Source: Rhodobacterales bacterium UBA5972
GTDB taxonomy: Bacteria > Pseudomonadota > Alphaproteobacteria > Rhodobacterales > Rhodobacteraceae
Assembly (NCBI GenBank): GCA_002430125.1
Contig: DJBQ01000167.1
Span: 1 to 8,616 of the forward strand
Direction: 5' to 3'
DNA: 8,616 nt
In this document: one piece after another, positions 7,336 through 8,616 of the stretch
How the letters are laid out: every line of letters starts with the position of its first letter
How positions within the stretch are numbered: the first letter of the stretch is position 1
Notes under the pieces: generated by a model
Told to the model about the DNA's origin: nothing
What the model saw: the letters and a program-made list of their open reading frames with translations, nothing else
Databases searched by the model: none
Program-made: the position numbers and the translations under genes

Positions 7336-7381
7336 CAGGTGGTCGGGCCGATGCGGCCAACAGCGGCTGGCCTGACGACAG

Positions 7382-8155
7382 CTATTTGACGCCGCCATAA
7401 CTCATCCACGATCCCGCCACCAGCCACCCCAGATCCACAGGCAGGTTGATGCCGGTAATGGCCGATGCGTGATCGCTAGCCAGAAACGCCACTGCCGAGG
7501 CGATTTCAGACGGTTCAACCATCCGCCCCATGGCAGATGTGTCTTCCAGGGCAGATACATCGCGTTCGCCTTTGTTAATTGCGTCCTGCAAGGCAGGTGT
7601 GCGCGTGTATCCCGGCGACACGGTATTAACCCGCACCCCCGACCTTCCCCATTCTGCAGCCAGACATTCGGTCATGCTGATGACAGCGGCCTTGGCCGGG
7701 GCATAGGCATGCAGTGGCATCGACCGCATCCCGGCGATAGAGGCGATATTGACGATAGCCCCGCTACGGCGATGCGCCATGCGCAACCCGACGGACCGGC
7801 AGGTGACATAGGTGCCGCGCTGATCAATCCGCACGACAGTGTCCCAGTCCTCCATCGACAGATCGCTGACCGCCAGCGGGCGCTGGATGACCCCGGCGCA
7901 GGTGACCAGAATGTCGACCGGGCCGATGTCGGCTTCAATCTGCGCGACGGCCGAATCGACACCCACTTCGTTCGCGACATCAAGTGCGACCGCGTGGCCA
8001 CCGATGCTATCGGCCACGATTCGCGCCCGCGCCACGTTGATATCAGCGACGATGGTCTGGCAACCATAGCTGGCGAACAGACGAGCACAGGCCTCGCCAA
8101 TGCCGCTGGCGCCACCGGTGATCAGCGCGACCTTATTTTCTAGCGAAGCTCTCAC
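7382..8155 (-). CDS. SDR-family NAD(P)-dependent oxidoreductase
   Basis: A 257-residue classical short-chain dehydrogenase/reductase, normal in length and without frame damage, unlike the two SDR remnants to its left. The cofactor loop TGGASGIG is at 13-20, with Asp38 at the end of the second strand (VADIN), which favours NAD over NADP. VTCAG (84-88) replaces the usual NNAG. Catalytic Ser139 lies in NIASI, with Tyr151 and Lys155 in YAPAK; PG at 181-182 and the C-terminal LPVDLGWLVAGSW follow. Two departures from consensus: the Asn of the catalytic tetrad appears as Asp (RIDQRG for xNLRG), and VDLGW replaces VDGGW. The start is a GTG with AGGAG eight bases upstream. It probably interconverts a hydroxyl and a carbonyl group, perhaps feeding ketones to the BVMO. 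The name 3-oxoacyl reductase would be a guess. Confidence 0.9.
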   Translation of the reverse strand: MRASLENKVALITGGASGIGEACARLFASYGCQTIVADINVARARIVADSIGGHAVALDVANEVGVDSAVAQIEADIGPVDILVTCAGVIQRPLAVSDLSMEDWDTVVRIDQRGTYVTCRSVGLRMAHRRSGAIVNIASIAGMRSMPLHAYAPAKAAVISMTECLAAEWGRSGVRVNTVSPGYTRTPALQDAINKGERDVSALEDTSAMGRMVEPSEIASAVAFLASDHASAITGINLPVDLGWLVAGSWMSYGGVK

Positions 8156-8339
8156 TTGGTGTTCTCCTGGTTGGGTGCTTGATCAGACTTTGGCGGGGTG
8201 TGCTGAGGGTAGATGCTGTCGGGCGGGGCGAACCAGTCTTAGCGTCCGCCGGACCGGCAAATCTCTCTACAACATAACAGCCAGTCTTGTCAGAACAAAT
8301 CTGCTTGAGGCGGGCAGGGTGGTTACGCAGCGTCTATCC

Positions 8340-8616
8340 ATAACAAAAAGCGACCCGTTCAAGTGCTTTCACAGCGGACCTGAGATCATTCGCCTGACGG
8401 TTGTGGTGTGCGTTCTCTTTCCCCTTTCGCTGCGAAACGTCGAGGACCTAATGCACGAACCTGGCATCGGCATCAGCCATGAAACGGAGCGGTACTGATG
8501 GAACAGATTTGGCTTGATGTTTGCTGCAGAGATCCGACGAAACCGGGTCAGCCGGATGCGTGCATATTCGAACTGGCAGTGGCATTTGGACGAGGTTTTC
8601 GTGAAGATCAATGGCG
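8340..8616 (+). pseudogene. IS6-family transposase, nonsense-mutated, runs off right edge
   Basis: The frame reads ITKSDPFKCFHSGPEIIR, then FPLSLRNVEDLMHEPGIGISHETERY, then TGA (8496-8498), then WNRFGLMFAAEIRRNRVSRMR and WQWHLDEVFVKING to the last base. This is the N-terminal half of an IS6/IS26-type DDE transposase: the helix-turn-helix region followed by the first catalytic Asp in WHLDE. Relatives read RYWWNRFG here, so the TGA is a TGG-to-TGA change. ATA stands at 8340 where the family's start codon should be. Several usual residues are altered (for example HETER for HETVR, MHEPGI for xHERGI). The element is therefore very probably dead. Its right half lies outside the window, and a left inverted repeat could not be identified between 8160 and 8340. 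Confidence 0.8.

Noticed and set aside
7355..7372. GGCCA/TGGCC hairpin between the converging LysR remnant and SDR gene
   Set aside because: The stem is only five base pairs and no T tract follows on either strand, so it is not supported as a terminator.
7469..8143. 224-codon plus-strand frame
   Set aside because: It is antisense to the intact SDR and shows no family motif.
8248..8265. GGACCGGCAAATC as a possible left end of the IS6 element
   Set aside because: It is too unlike the usual GTTGCAAA-containing IS6 inverted repeat, and the other end is not in the window for comparison.
8233..8288. Repeated 8-mer CCAGTCTT (8233-8240 and 8281-8288), the length of an IS6 target duplication
   Set aside because: Only 40 bases lie between the copies and they do not look like an element, so chance is the simpler explanation.
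1..8616. tRNA, rRNA, CRISPR array, riboswitch, replication origin
   Set aside because: No cloverleaf-like sequence, spaced direct repeats, known aptamer core or iteron cluster was seen on either strand.

Overview
The window looks like an eroding accessory (catabolic) segment of an alphaproteobacterial chromosome or plasmid, most likely from the Rhodobacterales/roseobacter group. That placement is an inference from the high G+C content, GTG/TTG starts, the style of the IS6-family transposase remnant and the gene mix; no ribosomal or taxonomic marker is present. Nothing here is a clearly new system. The main feature is a catabolic gene set in which about half the genes are broken.

Layout, left to right. 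Bases 1-60 hold the helix-turn-helix end of an IS30-family transposase remnant. Bases 60-311 hold no gene I can support, only a good plus-strand intrinsic terminator at 270-297. An intact type I Baeyer-Villiger monooxygenase (BVMO) lies on the minus strand (312-1973), with an operator-like palindrome upstream. Next come two decayed short-chain dehydrogenase/reductase (SDR) genes on the minus strand (2001-2624 and about 3735-4292). They flank an intact plus-strand hormone-sensitive-lipase-family esterase (2781-3713). A complete double-domain sugar-type ABC ATPase (4340-5833, minus) is preceded, with an ATGA overlap, by a SMP-30/strictosidine-synthase-like beta-propeller protein whose 5' end is missing. 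That gene is cut at about 6765, where it abuts, head to head, the C-terminal part of a LysR regulator (plus strand, to 7335) that has lost its DNA-binding domain. An SDR without disruptions (7382-8155, minus) follows. The right edge is an IS6-family transposase with an in-frame TGA, running out of the window.

How the genes may work together: an SDR can oxidise an alcohol to a ketone, the BVMO inserts oxygen to give an ester or lactone, and the esterase hydrolyses it. The ABC ATPase and the beta-propeller protein look like the end of an uptake operon whose permease and binding-protein genes are not in the window. Two SDRs, the regulator, the propeller gene and both transposases are damaged. 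The BVMO, esterase, ATPase and one SDR keep their reading frames and key motifs. The substrate cannot be read from the sequence.
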